Source of the DNA: Saprospiraceae bacterium UBA1994
Lineage (GTDB): Bacteria; Bacteroidota; Bacteroidia; Chitinophagales; Saprospiraceae
Assembly: GCA_002335865.1 (NCBI GenBank)
Contig: DDCY01000007.1
Span: 43,615-107,614, forward strand
Length of the DNA stretch: 64,000 bases
Direction of reading: 5' to 3'
The stretch's first letter is position 1. Each line of letters begins with the position of its first letter. Shown in pieces: positions 1 through 9,211 of the stretch. The position numbers and the translations under genes are program-made. The notes below the pieces were generated by a model that was given only the letters and a program-made list of their open reading frames with translations, had not been told where the DNA came from and did no database searches.

Positions 1-887
1 AAGTAGAAGTATCTGGAGCGAATAGAGATCTTCACTCAGGAGTGTATGGCGGCGCTGTAGCAAATCCACTGAATGTACTTGCAGATATGATATCATCTCT
101 CAAAGGAAAAAATGGTAAAATACGAATACCAAATTTCTATGATGATGTACTAGAAGTGTCAAAGAAAGAACGAGCTGCAATGAATAAGGCACCATTTGAT
201 ATCAAAGAGTATAAGAGCGAGCTGAAGATCAATGCTACAATGGGTGAGAAAGGATACACTGTACTAGAGCAAACATCGATCCGACCAACCCTTGATGTCA
301 ACGGTATGTGGGGTGGCTATATTGGTGAAGGTGCTAAGACTGTTCTTCCAGCAAAGGCATTCGCAAAGATTAGTATGAGACTAGTGCCACATCAAGATCC
401 TAACAAAATCACTAAATTATTCTCTAAACACTTCAATGCTTTAGCACCAAAGGGTGTGAGAGTAAAAGTAACACCCCATCATGGCGGAGAGCCAGCAGTA
501 ACTCCGACAGATACTTTAGAATACAAAGCTGCCTCTCTAGCAATGGAGAAAACTTATGGTTTAGAACCAATTCCACAACGAAGCGGCGGAAGTATTCCAA
601 TAGTATCATTATTTGAAAATATACTAAAGGTCAAAACGGTCCTTCTGGGATTCGGATTAAACACAGATGATATTCATTCACCAAATGAGCATTTTGGAGT
701 CGAAAACTATTTCAAAGGGATATCAACAATTCCTTATTTCTACGAGTACTATGCAGCACTTAAATCTGGCAAGAAAATAAGACTTGGGAGTGAAAAGGAG
801 ACTAAGAGCAAGACTAAAAAAGTACAAAAAAAATTAAACGTCGCAAAAAGTAAATTGACAACCAAACCTTTTGTCAAAAAATTATAG
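1..887 (+). CDS. M20-family metallopeptidase (dipeptidase), C-terminal part
   Basis: This is the 3' portion of a zinc-dependent M20 exopeptidase (ArgE/DapE/CPG2 group) that removes residues from short peptides. The frame is open from base 3, so the true start lies before the window. The first residues visible are the conserved DLHSGVYGGAVANP motif of the lid/dimerisation domain. Further on are PQRSGGSIPIV and GFGLNTDDIHSPNE; in this family the His of the second motif is a zinc ligand. The catalytic domain normally stops soon after. Here about 35 extra residues rich in Lys, Thr and Val follow, ending at a TAG. That basic tail is unusual for the family and seems to continue past the stop codon (see the next entry). 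The family call is firm; the substrate is not known. Confidence 0.9.
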   Translation, partial: VEVSGANRDLHSGVYGGAVANPLNVLADMISSLKGKNGKIRIPNFYDDVLEVSKKERAAMNKAPFDIKEYKSELKINATMGEKGYTVLEQTSIRPTLDVNGMWGGYIGEGAKTVLPAKAFAKISMRLVPHQDPNKITKLFSKHFNALAPKGVRVKVTPHHGGEPAVTPTDTLEYKAASLAMEKTYGLEPIPQRSGGSIPIVSLFENILKVKTVLLGFGLNTDDIHSPNEHFGVENYFKGISTIPYFYEYYAALKSGKKIRLGSEKETKSKTKKVQKKLNVAKSKLTTKPFVKKL

Positions 888-968
888 CCTAGGAAGGTAA
901 CGATCCCTACAAAACCTGTAACAGCCAAAAGAAAAGTACATGAAAAGGTAACCACTATAAAACAGTAA
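888..968 (+). other. In-frame continuation of the basic tail beyond a TAG stop
   Basis: Directly after the TAG at 885-887 the same frame stays open for 26 codons until a TAA at 966-968. These codons encode the same low-complexity mixture of Lys, Arg, Val, Thr and Pro as the last 35 residues of the peptidase. The simplest reading is that the tail once ended at 966-968 and was shortened by a nonsense change. Readthrough or a sequencing error would look the same. The rest of the gap, 969-1169, shows no gene. Confidence 0.45.
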
Positions 969-1169
969 GCCCCGAGATAATAAGAAATAGACCTAAAAAG
1001 GCCTCATAAATCAGAGCTTGTAAGCCGTCGACTGTCGGCAAAGGCAGATTTCAAAAAGTCATACTAACCACAAAGAATTCTTTAGCCCTTTTTATAGGTT
1101 AGGGTCGAAGCTATAAGGTCGATAACTGGCTTGAGATGATCAATAATTCTATAACACCGAGCTCATTTC

Positions 1170-1200
1170 TTGACCACAAGCGTTTATAGTGTTACTTTCG
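1170..1200 (+). promoter_or_regulatory. Bacteroidota-type promoter candidate for the FKBP-trmD pair
   Basis: A TTG at 1170-1172 is followed, 20 bases later, by TACTTTCG at 1193-1200. This fits the Bacteroidota primary-sigma pattern (TTG at -33, TAnnTTTG at -7) with one mismatch. It lies 29 bases before the FKBP start codon. Confidence 0.5.
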
Positions 1201-1229
1201 CATTTTAATTTTTATAACACAAATACGAT

Positions 1230-1907
1230 ATGGATTATAAATCTCAATTACAGATACTTATATTTTGCTTATTTATGTTTTTCAGCTCACTTGTGATAGC
1301 TCAAGATCTTACTAACAAGTTAGACAGTGTCTCATACAGCCTAGGCTTGATGTTGGGTAATAATATTAAGAAAGATGGTATCAAAGAAGTTAATCAGAAG
1401 TTAGTTGCGAAGGCTATTGAAGATGTTATGCAAGATGATGGTGACTACAAGATCACCAGACAAGCGGCGAAAATCTATTATACTAATTATATGACTGCTC
1501 TGAAAAAAGAGAAAACCAAATTAGCGAGAGCTGATGGTGAAGCTTATTTATTAAAGAATGCTACAAAAAAGGGTGTAATTACAACTGCTAGTGGACTTCA
1601 GTATGAAGTTATGAAAAAAGGAGTTGGGCCAATGCCTACAGCAAAAGATAAAGTGGAAGTGCACTACCACGGTACGCTTATTGATGGAACAGTCTTCGAC
1701 AGCTCTGTAGATAGAGGCAAGACAATCTCGTTCCCAGTGATGGGCGTTATCAAAGGGTGGCAAGAAGCATTACAACTTATGCATGTAGGTGATAAATTGA
1801 AATTAACTATCCCACAGTCACTAGCATATGGTAAGAGAGGGGCTGGGGCTAATATTCCTCCATATTCTACTTTAGTATTTGAAGTAGAACTATTCGGTAT
1901 AAAGTAA
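1230..1907 (+). CDS. FKBP-type peptidyl-prolyl cis-trans isomerase, exported
   Basis: A folding helper that catalyses cis-trans isomerisation of X-Pro bonds outside the cytoplasm. A hydrophobic signal segment (about residues 8-24, ending VIAQ) is followed by an FKBP_N-type helical dimerisation domain (about 28-110; note SYSLGLMLGNNIK) and a C-terminal FKBP catalytic domain (about 118-225). The latter contains VHYHGTLIDGTVFDSS, VIKGWQEAL and IPQSLAYGKRGAG, the usual active-site signatures of Mip/FklB/FkpA proteins. At 225 residues it has the usual length for this two-domain architecture. The stop codon lies 3 bases before the trmD start codon, so the two are probably co-transcribed. No lipobox is visible, so it is expected to be periplasmic rather than lipid-anchored. 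Confidence 0.9.
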   Translation: MDYKSQLQILIFCLFMFFSSLVIAQDLTNKLDSVSYSLGLMLGNNIKKDGIKEVNQKLVAKAIEDVMQDDGDYKITRQAAKIYYTNYMTALKKEKTKLARADGEAYLLKNATKKGVITTASGLQYEVMKKGVGPMPTAKDKVEVHYHGTLIDGTVFDSSVDRGKTISFPVMGVIKGWQEALQLMHVGDKLKLTIPQSLAYGKRGAGANIPPYSTLVFEVELFGIK

Positions 1908-1910
1908 CTA

Positions 1911-2582
1911 ATGCGCATAGACATCATTTCCGTAAAGCCTGAATTACTCACAGGCCCTTTTGATCATAGCATCATAGCTAGAGCCAAAGAAAAAGGCTTA
2001 TTGGAAATATATGTCCATAATCTTCGTGACTATGGTATTGGTAAACATAAAGTAATAGATGATTACCAATATGGTGGAGGAGCTGGTATGGTAATGATGT
2101 GCGGCCCTCTAGACGACATCATTACAGATCTAAAGTGTGAAAGAAAATATTCGGATATCATTTATCTAACACCTGATGGTATACAATACAATCAAGGTGT
2201 AGCTAATCATCTTTCATTAGGTACTAATATAATGATGATTTGTGGTCACTATAAAGGCATAGACGAACGAATCCGAGAGATGCACGTAACAAAAGAGATA
2301 TCTATAGGCGACTATGTATTGTCTGGTGGAGAGTTAGCAGCTGCAGTGATGGCAGATAGTATTGGAAGGCTTTTACCAGGCGTACTTGGAGATGAAACTT
2401 CTGCGCTTTTTGATTCTCACCAAGATGGTTTATTGGCTCCTCCGGTATACACACGCCCAGAAGACTTTAAAGGTAATATCGTACCGAGTATACTACTCTC
2501 TGGTAACAATAAGGCTATTGACGATTGGCGTAATGACCAAGCAGAAAAACGAACAGAGAAACGCAGACCTGATATGATGTAG
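1911..2582 (+). CDS. trmD: tRNA (guanine37-N1)-methyltransferase
   Basis: Methylates N1 of G37, next to the anticodon of tRNAs reading CNN codons, using S-adenosylmethionine; this prevents +1 frameshifting. The protein has the SPOUT/TrmD trefoil-knot signatures: DYQYGGGAGMVM near residue 53, ICGHYKGIDERI near 111, and SIGDYVLSGGELAA near 132. The C-terminus has the conserved PPVYTRPEDFKG region. Its 223 residues are normal for TrmD. It follows the FKBP gene by 3 bases. Bacteria often have trmD near rimM, rpsP and rplS, but none of these is present here. Confidence 0.97.
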   Translation: MRIDIISVKPELLTGPFDHSIIARAKEKGLLEIYVHNLRDYGIGKHKVIDDYQYGGGAGMVMMCGPLDDIITDLKCERKYSDIIYLTPDGIQYNQGVANHLSLGTNIMMICGHYKGIDERIREMHVTKEISIGDYVLSGGELAAAVMADSIGRLLPGVLGDETSALFDSHQDGLLAPPVYTRPEDFKGNIVPSILLSGNNKAIDDWRNDQAEKRTEKRRPDMM

Positions 2583-2645
2583 GTTTTAATTTGCTCCCAA
2601 AGGACAAACTAAAAAATTATACCAACAAATAGTAATCTCACTATA

Positions 2646-3362
2646 CTACTTCCCTCCAGGGCGACTAGGTCTCACTTCGATCTTACTCGGCAATGTTCTG
2701 GGATTCATATTTAATATATTCATTGTTAGTTCAGCAATATCCTCTGGCTGTATCTTCCACGCATCAGCATCGTTAGGCGTATGATCATTGAAATATGTAG
2801 ATACCGAACCAGGCATAATGGTACTTACCTTAACACCATACTTACGCAAATCGAGCATTATTGCTTGAGTAAATCCTACAAGACCAAACTTACTTGCATT
2901 ATACGCTGAACCTTGGGCAAAGAAGTTCGTCCCTGCTAACGAGGCAATGGTTATAATGTATCCTTCTGACTTTTTGATTGATTCCACTGAAGCTTTTACC
3001 GTATTGAAAACTCCTGTAAGATTGATATCAATAATGTCATTCCATTGCTCATGTGTCATTACGTCTATGGGAGCAAAATGCCCAATTCCTGCATTAGCGA
3101 TAACAACATTTAGGCAGCCAAATTTAGCTACTAATTCGCTTACTGCATTTTGCTGTGCAGTATAATCTCTCACATCTGATTCGAAGGATACTATCTTATC
3201 TCCATATTGCGCTTTCAATTCGTCCGTTACCAAGTTGAGGCTATTTATAGATCTTCCTGTAATACCTACATTCATACCTGCCTGGAGCATTTGCTCTGCA
3301 ATTGCCCTTCCTATACCTTTAGATCCACCTGTGATCAATGCCGTTTTTCCTTGTAATTCCAT
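2646..3362 (-). CDS. Short-chain dehydrogenase/reductase (FabG-like)
   Basis: An NAD(P)-dependent oxidoreductase of the classical SDR family. The Rossmann cofactor motif TGGSKGIG is at residues 11-18, the NAG structural motif at 90-92 and the catalytic triad is Ser141, Tyr154 and Lys158 (YNASK). The sequence resembles 3-oxoacyl-ACP reductases, but the substrate cannot be read from motifs. At 238 residues it has standard length. It is convergent with trmD (63 bases between the stops) and lies 34 bases downstream of the cyclophilin gene on the same strand, so the two may share a transcript. There is no signal peptide, so it is cytoplasmic. Confidence 0.9.
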   Translation of the reverse strand: MELQGKTALITGGSKGIGRAIAEQMLQAGMNVGITGRSINSLNLVTDELKAQYGDKIVSFESDVRDYTAQQNAVSELVAKFGCLNVVIANAGIGHFAPIDVMTHEQWNDIIDINLTGVFNTVKASVESIKKSEGYIITIASLAGTNFFAQGSAYNASKFGLVGFTQAIMLDLRKYGVKVSTIMPGSVSTYFNDHTPNDADAWKIQPEDIAELTMNILNMNPRTLPSKIEVRPSRPGGK

Positions 3363-3396
3363 TATACGTTATACCTCATACATTAATTAAAAACTA

Positions 3397-3888
3397 CTAA
3401 GAGAATGTAATAGAAAATATCTGATCTCCTCCTTCTATAGCATTAACAACATCTTGATCTTCATCAGATTTTACCTTTCCGAATACAGAATGCTTACCGT
3501 CTAACCATGGAGTAGCTATATGTGTAATAAAAAACTGTGATCCATTAGTACCTGGACCTGCATTCGCCATAGATAGTACGCCAGGTGTATCGTGGACTAG
3601 TTCTGAATGAAACTCATCTTCAAACTTATACCCTGGACCACCTGAGCCAAGTCCTAAAGGACAACCGCCTTGGATCATGAAATCAGGAATCACTCTATGA
3701 AAAAATAGATTATCATAAAATCCTTTTTCAGCCAACTTAGTGAAGTTCGCAACTGTCATAGGACATTTCTCAGCGAATAAAGTAAGATTGATCTTACCTT
3801 TTGTAGTGTCAATAATCACATCTATATCTTTATCAAAACTTGCTGATTTGATAAGTTCTAACATCTCTTGAGCATCAATATCTTGCAT
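3397..3888 (-). CDS. Cyclophilin-type peptidyl-prolyl cis-trans isomerase
   Basis: A prolyl isomerase of the cyclophilin fold. It shows the core active-site stretches FFHRVIPDFMIQGG, GTNGSQFFIT and WLDGKHSVFGKV in the expected order. The 163-residue protein is a single domain with a short N-terminal extension and no signal peptide, so it appears cytoplasmic. A TACTTTTG box lies about 40 bases upstream. It is unrelated to the FKBP isomerase at 1.2 kb, so the window holds two prolyl isomerase families within 3 kb. Confidence 0.93.
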   Translation of the reverse strand: MQDIDAQEMLELIKSASFDKDIDVIIDTTKGKINLTLFAEKCPMTVANFTKLAEKGFYDNLFFHRVIPDFMIQGGCPLGLGSGGPGYKFEDEFHSELVHDTPGVLSMANAGPGTNGSQFFITHIATPWLDGKHSVFGKVKSDEDQDVVNAIEGGDQIFSITFS

Positions 3889-3927
3889 TTTTGTTCTTAT
3901 ATTTTATTTGTTTATAATAATTAATTG

Positions 3928-3935
3928 CAAAAGTA
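3928..3935 (-). promoter_or_regulatory. -7 box candidate upstream of the cyclophilin gene
   Basis: Read on the minus strand this is TACTTTTG, an exact match to TAnnTTTG, placed 40 bases upstream of the start codon. No convincing -33 element was found. Confidence 0.4.
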
Positions 3936-4114
3936 GGATTTGAAGTATAATATCTACTAATGTATTGTCTCTTTATTAAGCTCCATAAGTCATTATAATG
4001 CCTATTCGAGACATTATAAGGTTATTTATCACTTAATTAATTGACAAGCAGCTATATATTTTGATTTGTAAAATATGATTACGACATTCATAATACGGAA
4101 AAATAACTTTTAAC

Positions 4115-7100
4115 ATGAATAGGGTATTAGGTTTACTATTTATTTTACTTATGCTGTCAAGCATAGTATCAGCACAATCTTGGACTTCTAAATCAGAATC
4201 AAAATTGAATCTTTCAGGCATCCAGGATTTCCTTCCTATTAAATCGGTAGTTGCCAAAGTTTCTGATATTGACATTAAAAACATCCTTTGGTCAGCTCCT
4301 TACGAATATCAATCAAGAGCAATAGATAGTCCTGCAAGACTAAGAATGATGATGGCCGATGGTACTAGCTTGCTATTTGGAATCGTGAGGTATGATATGC
4401 AAGAGCCTCTTTTGGCAGCAAAATTTAATAATATCAGAACCTTTAAAGGAATATGTCTATCGGATAAGAAAATAAGAGCTAGATTGGATTATACAGTACA
4501 CGGATTGAGAGCTGTCATCAATGCTCCTAATCAACATATCTATATAGAGCACTATAAGCGTGGAAATAAAGATTACAAAATTATATACGACCGTAAGGAT
4601 TATATATCCCACGAAGTATTCACCTGCGGAGTAACCGAGCAGAAGATTGACTACTCAAGAGACCCTAAGCAAGCTGATATAAGACAAGGTACTTGTGAAT
4701 TTAATACATTACGTTTAGCTAATGCCACGACAGCGGAATATTCAGATTTCCACATTTCAGATACTAGTATTCCTGATGAAGAAGAGGTTCATTCTGCAGT
4801 AGTAACTACTATCAATAGAGTGAATGAAGTATACGAACAGGATTTTGGTGTTCGTATGGTTCTGATAGACAACAATGAAGAGATTTACTATTATGATAGT
4901 GCAACTGACCCATATACTAATGGTAGTGGAGGAGCAATGCTAAGTGAAAACCAAGAAAATTTAGATGATGTAATTGGAAATGACAATTATGATATAGGTC
5001 ACGTGTTCAGTACAGGTGGTGGTGGTGTAGCCTATCTTTCATCGGTATGTAACGACAATAATAAAGCGGGTGGAGTCACTGGTCAAAATTCACCTATAGG
5101 AGATCCTTTTGATATCGATTATGTAGCTCACGAGATGGGCCATCAAATGGGCGCCAATCATACACAGAACAATCCCTGTAATAGCGTCTCAGCGACAAGA
5201 ATGGAGCCAGGAAGTGCTTCTACAATTATGGGGTACGCTGGTATTTGCGCGCCTAATGTTCAGTCCAATAGCGATCCATATTTTCATGCAATTAGCGTCG
5301 AAGAGGTTATGAATGATGCTTCGGTATTTAGCTGTGCGGAAGAGATTATAGATTTTGGTAATACTAGTCCTGAAGTGACTTTAGATGCTACTACTTATGA
5401 TATACCTAAATCAACTACTTTTATTCTAGAAGCTAATGGTAGTGATCCCGATGGCGATGAAATTACCTATTGCTGGGAGCAAATGGACAACCAATCTGCG
5501 ACTATGCCACCTGCTAGCACTAATACTGGAGGACCTGCATTTAGAACTTTTGAGCCTGTTTCGAACTCCAAGAGATACTTTCCTTCCCTACCTGATATTA
5601 TTGCTGAGAATAACCCGACATGGGAAGTATTACCATCAGTAAGTAGGGATATGAATTTTCGTGTGACTGTAAGAGATTGGCACATTGGGCCTGATCAAAC
5701 AGATGGTACTGAAATAGCCGGAGGATGCACCGCAGAGGCTGATGTTGTAATTTCTGTTGATGGAAATTCTGGACCTTTCATAGTGAATAGTCAAGCAACT
5801 AATGTAACATGGAATGCAACTGAAAACGAGACTATAGAATGGGATGTCGCAGGAACAGATAATACACCGATTAGTTGTTCCAATGTAGAAATTTGGTTTT
5901 CTGAAGATGATACATTTGATGCACCTACATTAGTACTTACGACGAACAATGATGGTTCGGCAGATATTATTGTACCTAATATTATCACAACTACTGGACG
6001 AATTATGGTCAAAGGAGAAGACAATATTTTCTTCGATATCAATCAAGGTGAAATCACGATTGAAGAAACAATTCCGACATTTACTTTGGTTATTGATCCA
6101 CCTAATCAAAGTTTTTGCAATGATGTCAATGGTTCACAATCTAGTGTGAATTCTACTTCAATCTTAGGTTATGCCACGCCTATCACCTTGAGCATACTGA
6201 GTGGTCTTCCTTCTGGAACAACAGCAACATTTAGCACTAACCCAATTGATCCAGGAGACTTTGCAATTTTACAGCTTAGTGGATTCGCAGGTGAGGTGGG
6301 CGATTATGATATTATTGTCCAGGGGCAATCTGGTGCTATCACCAAGTCTGAGATTTATCAATTATCCTTATCACCGCCGGCCATTTCTCCAGTAGCAATA
6401 TCACCAATTGATGGAGCTGATGGTGTGAGTCTTGAACCGACTTTACAATGGGAGAATCTGACAGGTACTAATAGCTATGATTACGAGCTCTCGACTGAGC
6501 CTAATGGTATGGGTCTAATACAATCTGGAAATATTACTCAAAATGAAGTAAGTGTTTCAAGTCCATTGGATGAATCTACATCTTATCATTGGAGAATAAG
6601 GACTAATAATAATTGTGGAATCTCTGACTGGTCGGAAGATTATATTTTTACTACCATAGTTTGTCAAACTTTTGGTAGCACTGATATTCCTGTAGATATT
6701 CCAGACGATGCTGCAATCGCCATTACTAGTGATTTAAATATTTATGACAGAGGAGTTGTAAGCGATTTGGACATTGTAGATTTGATAGGAACTCATACTT
6801 GGATGAATGATCTTAATTTCTCAATGACTTCTCCTGATAATACCAAGATGGAGTTTTGGGATCAGCCTTGCGGAAATCAAAATAATTTTGATATTAATTT
6901 CGATGATGAGGCTTCAAATGGTAATTTCCCTTGTCCTCCTACCGATGGAGGCACATATATACCTGACAATGTATTATCTGTTTTCGATACAAAAAATATT
7001 TTAGGATTATGGCAATTAGAAATTTATGACGACTTCAATCAAGATGGAGGTGAATTAGAAAGTTGGGGATTAAAAATATGCATAGAAGATTACTGTGATC

Positions 7101-7504
7101 TTACTGTATCCAATACTGACGTATCAGGATTAGGAAGTTTCTTAGGAGCCATAAATTGTGCAGAACCAGGAGATACAGTTAGGTTGATGTCTGATTTAGC
7201 TAACCAAAGTATAAATCTTACTAATATCATAACTCTTAACCAAGATGTTAATATTCTTGCTGATTCAACAGACAATATTATTCTTAATTTCAGCATCAGT
7301 AATTCTGGATTAATCATTGCCCCAGGCGTTAATGTAAGCTTTGAGGGATTCACTATCCAAGCTATTGGAACTCAACCTTCGTTGACAAATAATGGATCAA
7401 TTAAAATTACCAATATGGATATTATACAACCTTTGGATAATCAATTAATAAACAGCGCTACAGGCTCAATAGAAATATTTGGGTCATGCAATATCAAAGA
7501 GTAA
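4115..7504 (+). CDS. Secreted reprolysin-like (M12B) metalloprotease with Ig-like and P domains
   Basis: A large exported zinc protease of 1129 residues. A signal peptide (about 1-20, ending VSAQ) is followed by a propeptide-like region to about residue 195. The metzincin catalytic domain follows, with HEMGHQMGANH; the zinc ligands are His339, His343 and His349 with Glu340 as general base, and EPGSASTIMGYAG supplies the Met-turn. Next come beta-sandwich regions, an Fn3-like module (about 755-848) and a proprotein-convertase-type P domain (about 850-992; TDIPVDIPDD at its start). The last 135 residues have a beta-helix-like character. I see no recognisable T9SS sorting domain at the C-terminus, which is unusual for this architecture in Bacteroidota. 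The protein may be anchored or exported differently, or its 3' end may be truncated. Confidence 0.88.
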   Translation: MNRVLGLLFILLMLSSIVSAQSWTSKSESKLNLSGIQDFLPIKSVVAKVSDIDIKNILWSAPYEYQSRAIDSPARLRMMMADGTSLLFGIVRYDMQEPLLAAKFNNIRTFKGICLSDKKIRARLDYTVHGLRAVINAPNQHIYIEHYKRGNKDYKIIYDRKDYISHEVFTCGVTEQKIDYSRDPKQADIRQGTCEFNTLRLANATTAEYSDFHISDTSIPDEEEVHSAVVTTINRVNEVYEQDFGVRMVLIDNNEEIYYYDSATDPYTNGSGGAMLSENQENLDDVIGNDNYDIGHVFSTGGGGVAYLSSVCNDNNKAGGVTGQNSPIGDPFDIDYVAHEMGHQMGANHTQNNPCNSVSATRMEPGSASTIMGYAGICAPNVQSNSDPYFHAISVEEVMNDASVFSCAEEIIDFGNTSPEVTLDATTYDIPKSTTFILEANGSDPDGDEITYCWEQMDNQSATMPPASTNTGGPAFRTFEPVSNSKRYFPSLPDIIAENNPTWEVLPSVSRDMNFRVTVRDWHIGPDQTDGTEIAGGCTAEADVVISVDGNSGPFIVNSQATNVTWNATENETIEWDVAGTDNTPISCSNVEIWFSEDDTFDAPTLVLTTNNDGSADIIVPNIITTTGRIMVKGEDNIFFDINQGEITIEETIPTFTLVIDPPNQSFCNDVNGSQSSVNSTSILGYATPITLSILSGLPSGTTATFSTNPIDPGDFAILQLSGFAGEVGDYDIIVQGQSGAITKSEIYQLSLSPPAISPVAISPIDGADGVSLEPTLQWENLTGTNSYDYELSTEPNGMGLIQSGNITQNEVSVSSPLDESTSYHWRIRTNNNCGISDWSEDYIFTTIVCQTFGSTDIPVDIPDDAAIAITSDLNIYDRGVVSDLDIVDLIGTHTWMNDLNFSMTSPDNTKMEFWDQPCGNQNNFDINFDDEASNGNFPCPPTDGGTYIPDNVLSVFDTKNILGLWQLEIYDDFNQDGGELESWGLKICIEDYCDLTVSNTDVSGLGSFLGAINCAEPGDTVRLMSDLANQSINLTNIITLNQDVNILADSTDNIILNFSISNSGLIIAPGVNVSFEGFTIQAIGTQPSLTNNGSIKITNMDIIQPLDNQLINSATGSIEIFGSCNIKE

Positions 7505-7590
7505 TTATCTGCTTATTACTACTTACCATATTAGTAGCCTAAAGAGACTATAAAAGAATTACTAACGTATGAAATTAGAGCCGCAATATT

Positions 7591-7725
7591 ATGCGGATCA
7601 ATGATGTCTATTGGTTATTCATGCCATATAATCTAAAAGACAGTGGTCTAACTTTAAACTATATTGCTAAAAACATCCCAAAATACCGCAACGGTGTACT
7701 TTCAATTACAAATACCACTTTTTAA
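7591..7725 (+). pseudogene. Orphan 44-codon protein fragment after the protease gene
   Basis: An ATG at 7591 opens a 44-codon frame ending in TAA at 7723-7725. Its composition is protein-like (DVYWLFMPYNLKDSG, then KNIPKYRNGVLSIT), unlike the AT-rich junk around it. The frame has no stop for only a few codons upstream and there is no promoter-like signal. It reads like the C-terminal end of a lost larger protein. I do not recognise the family. It could also be a real small gene. Confidence 0.25.
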
Positions 7726-7742
7726 ATCGAACAAAGAATATC

Positions 7743-8357
7743 ATGTCCAAATCAATTTACATATTATATTTACTCATAGCTATCGCTTCAATGGCTTGTA
7801 GCCCAAAACAATCTAAAAATATAACCAACGGCACTTATATTTCTGCTATCCAAGAAGGTGTCATCAAAGATAAGGATGGAGAAAAATTTATAATAGATAT
7901 TAGTGAAGGTGATAAAATCTATTACCTAATAAGACATGCCGAAAAGGACACGGTGCCAGTTGACAATCCAAAACTTACTAAGATCGGAATTGAAAGAGCC
8001 AACTTTCTTGCTAACATGATGAAAGGCACACGAATAGATGGCATTTATTCAACAATGTATACACGTACATTATTTACAATAGATTCACTTGCCTCACGAA
8101 AAGGTCTTAAGATTTTACCTTACAAACCTAGTGCTCTCAAACTTTTACACAAGACGATCTCACAGGATACCACTCAATCGGCAGTGATCGTCGTTGGTCA
8201 CTCTAATACTACTCCAGCTCTTGCCAATGTCATATTAGGCAAGCAAGAATTTACCACAGGATTTGATGAAAGTGATTATGATAATATTCTTATTTTAATA
8301 GATCGTAAAGAAGAAGAAAACACTGTGTACAAATTAAGATTTAATTCAAAAATGTAA
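7743..8357 (+). CDS. Histidine phosphatase family lipoprotein
   Basis: A membrane-anchored member of the histidine phosphatase (phosphoglycerate mutase-like) superfamily. The signal peptide ends in a lipobox (SMAC, Cys19). The catalytic core has the RHAEK motif (Arg64, His65 as the phosphorylated His) and the second catalytic His in VVGHSNTTP (His153). The arrangement resembles SixA-like short phosphatases. The 204-residue length fits a one-domain protein. The substrate is unknown; a phosphorylated small molecule or protein in the periplasm are both possible. It follows the protease gene after 238 bases and is followed by a long gene-free region, so it is probably monocistronic. Confidence 0.85.
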   Translation: MSKSIYILYLLIAIASMACSPKQSKNITNGTYISAIQEGVIKDKDGEKFIIDISEGDKIYYLIRHAEKDTVPVDNPKLTKIGIERANFLANMMKGTRIDGIYSTMYTRTLFTIDSLASRKGLKILPYKPSALKLLHKTISQDTTQSAVIVVGHSNTTPALANVILGKQEFTTGFDESDYDNILILIDRKEEENTVYKLRFNSKM

Positions 8358-9176
8358 AATCTATAAATAAAAAAGGACATACCCTTTTCTAAAAAACTAT
8401 AAAATATTAAAATCCTAGTTTTCTATTAATATTTTATTTATTAAGATATTTCGTGCGTATATAATCATGGGATTTTGATAGTAACTCTAAAAATATTTCT
8501 GTTGTTTATCATTGAATCGAAATCTGATCACTAGCCCGTTACAACAATTATTTTATTTTGGATATTAACAAAGTTACTTCATGTTTAGATTATCTTCTCT
8601 AAGATAAGTCATTTCAGTAATTGATCTTTAGTCTAAGTTATTTTTTAATGCAACCTAAAATATTTTTTTATACGCTGTTTATTGATCCCACAACTCACAA
8701 GATTTATCAGATTTAGTTAATACCACTTTGAAGATTTCATAAACAGACTAATCACCATATTTATTCGAGTGGATTGAATACTTTATCAATATTAATTCTT
8801 AAGAAATCTTATACTTAAGATGTTCTCAATATTAGAGTTTATAATTGTATTATAGAATTGTTTGTATGTATAATACAAAGTACGTCTAACATGTTATTAA
8901 CGTAGAAAAAGAATAGTCTTTAATCCATAAATTATATAATAGTAACCAAAACAAATGATCTATATTATAATCATACACTTATTTAAATATAATAGATTGG
9001 ACATACGTATTTTCCATACAAAAGTAATTCCCATAAGTTGAACCAAGAAGAACATTAAAAAATGTAAAATCAAGCTACTATCACAACTATTTGAGATAAA
9101 GTGATCAAGTTGATTTTTATCACTAAGATTAGTTAATTTAAAGCGCTCACATCCTTCATTTCAATACAGTTAATAT
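8358..9176. other. Gene-free, very AT-rich gap
   Basis: About 820 bases with no convincing coding frame on either strand. A weak hairpin lies just after the phosphatase gene (AAAAGG at 8371-8376 pairs with CCTTTT at 8383-8388) but lacks a clear T-run. I found no recognisable pseudogene here. Confidence 0.6.
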
Positions 9177-9184
9177 TAACTTTG
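9177..9184 (+). promoter_or_regulatory. -7 box candidate for valS
   Basis: TAACTTTG matches TAnnTTTG exactly and lies 27 bases upstream of the valS start codon. The -33 element is not clear. Confidence 0.4.
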
Positions 9185-9211
9185 TCATGTTATTACAGAA
9201 ACTAAGATTAT

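Noticed and set aside
885..968. Genome-wide recoding of TAG.
   Set aside because: Other clear genes, for example trmD and the FKBP neighbour region, end normally with TAG or TAA, so TAG is used as a stop.
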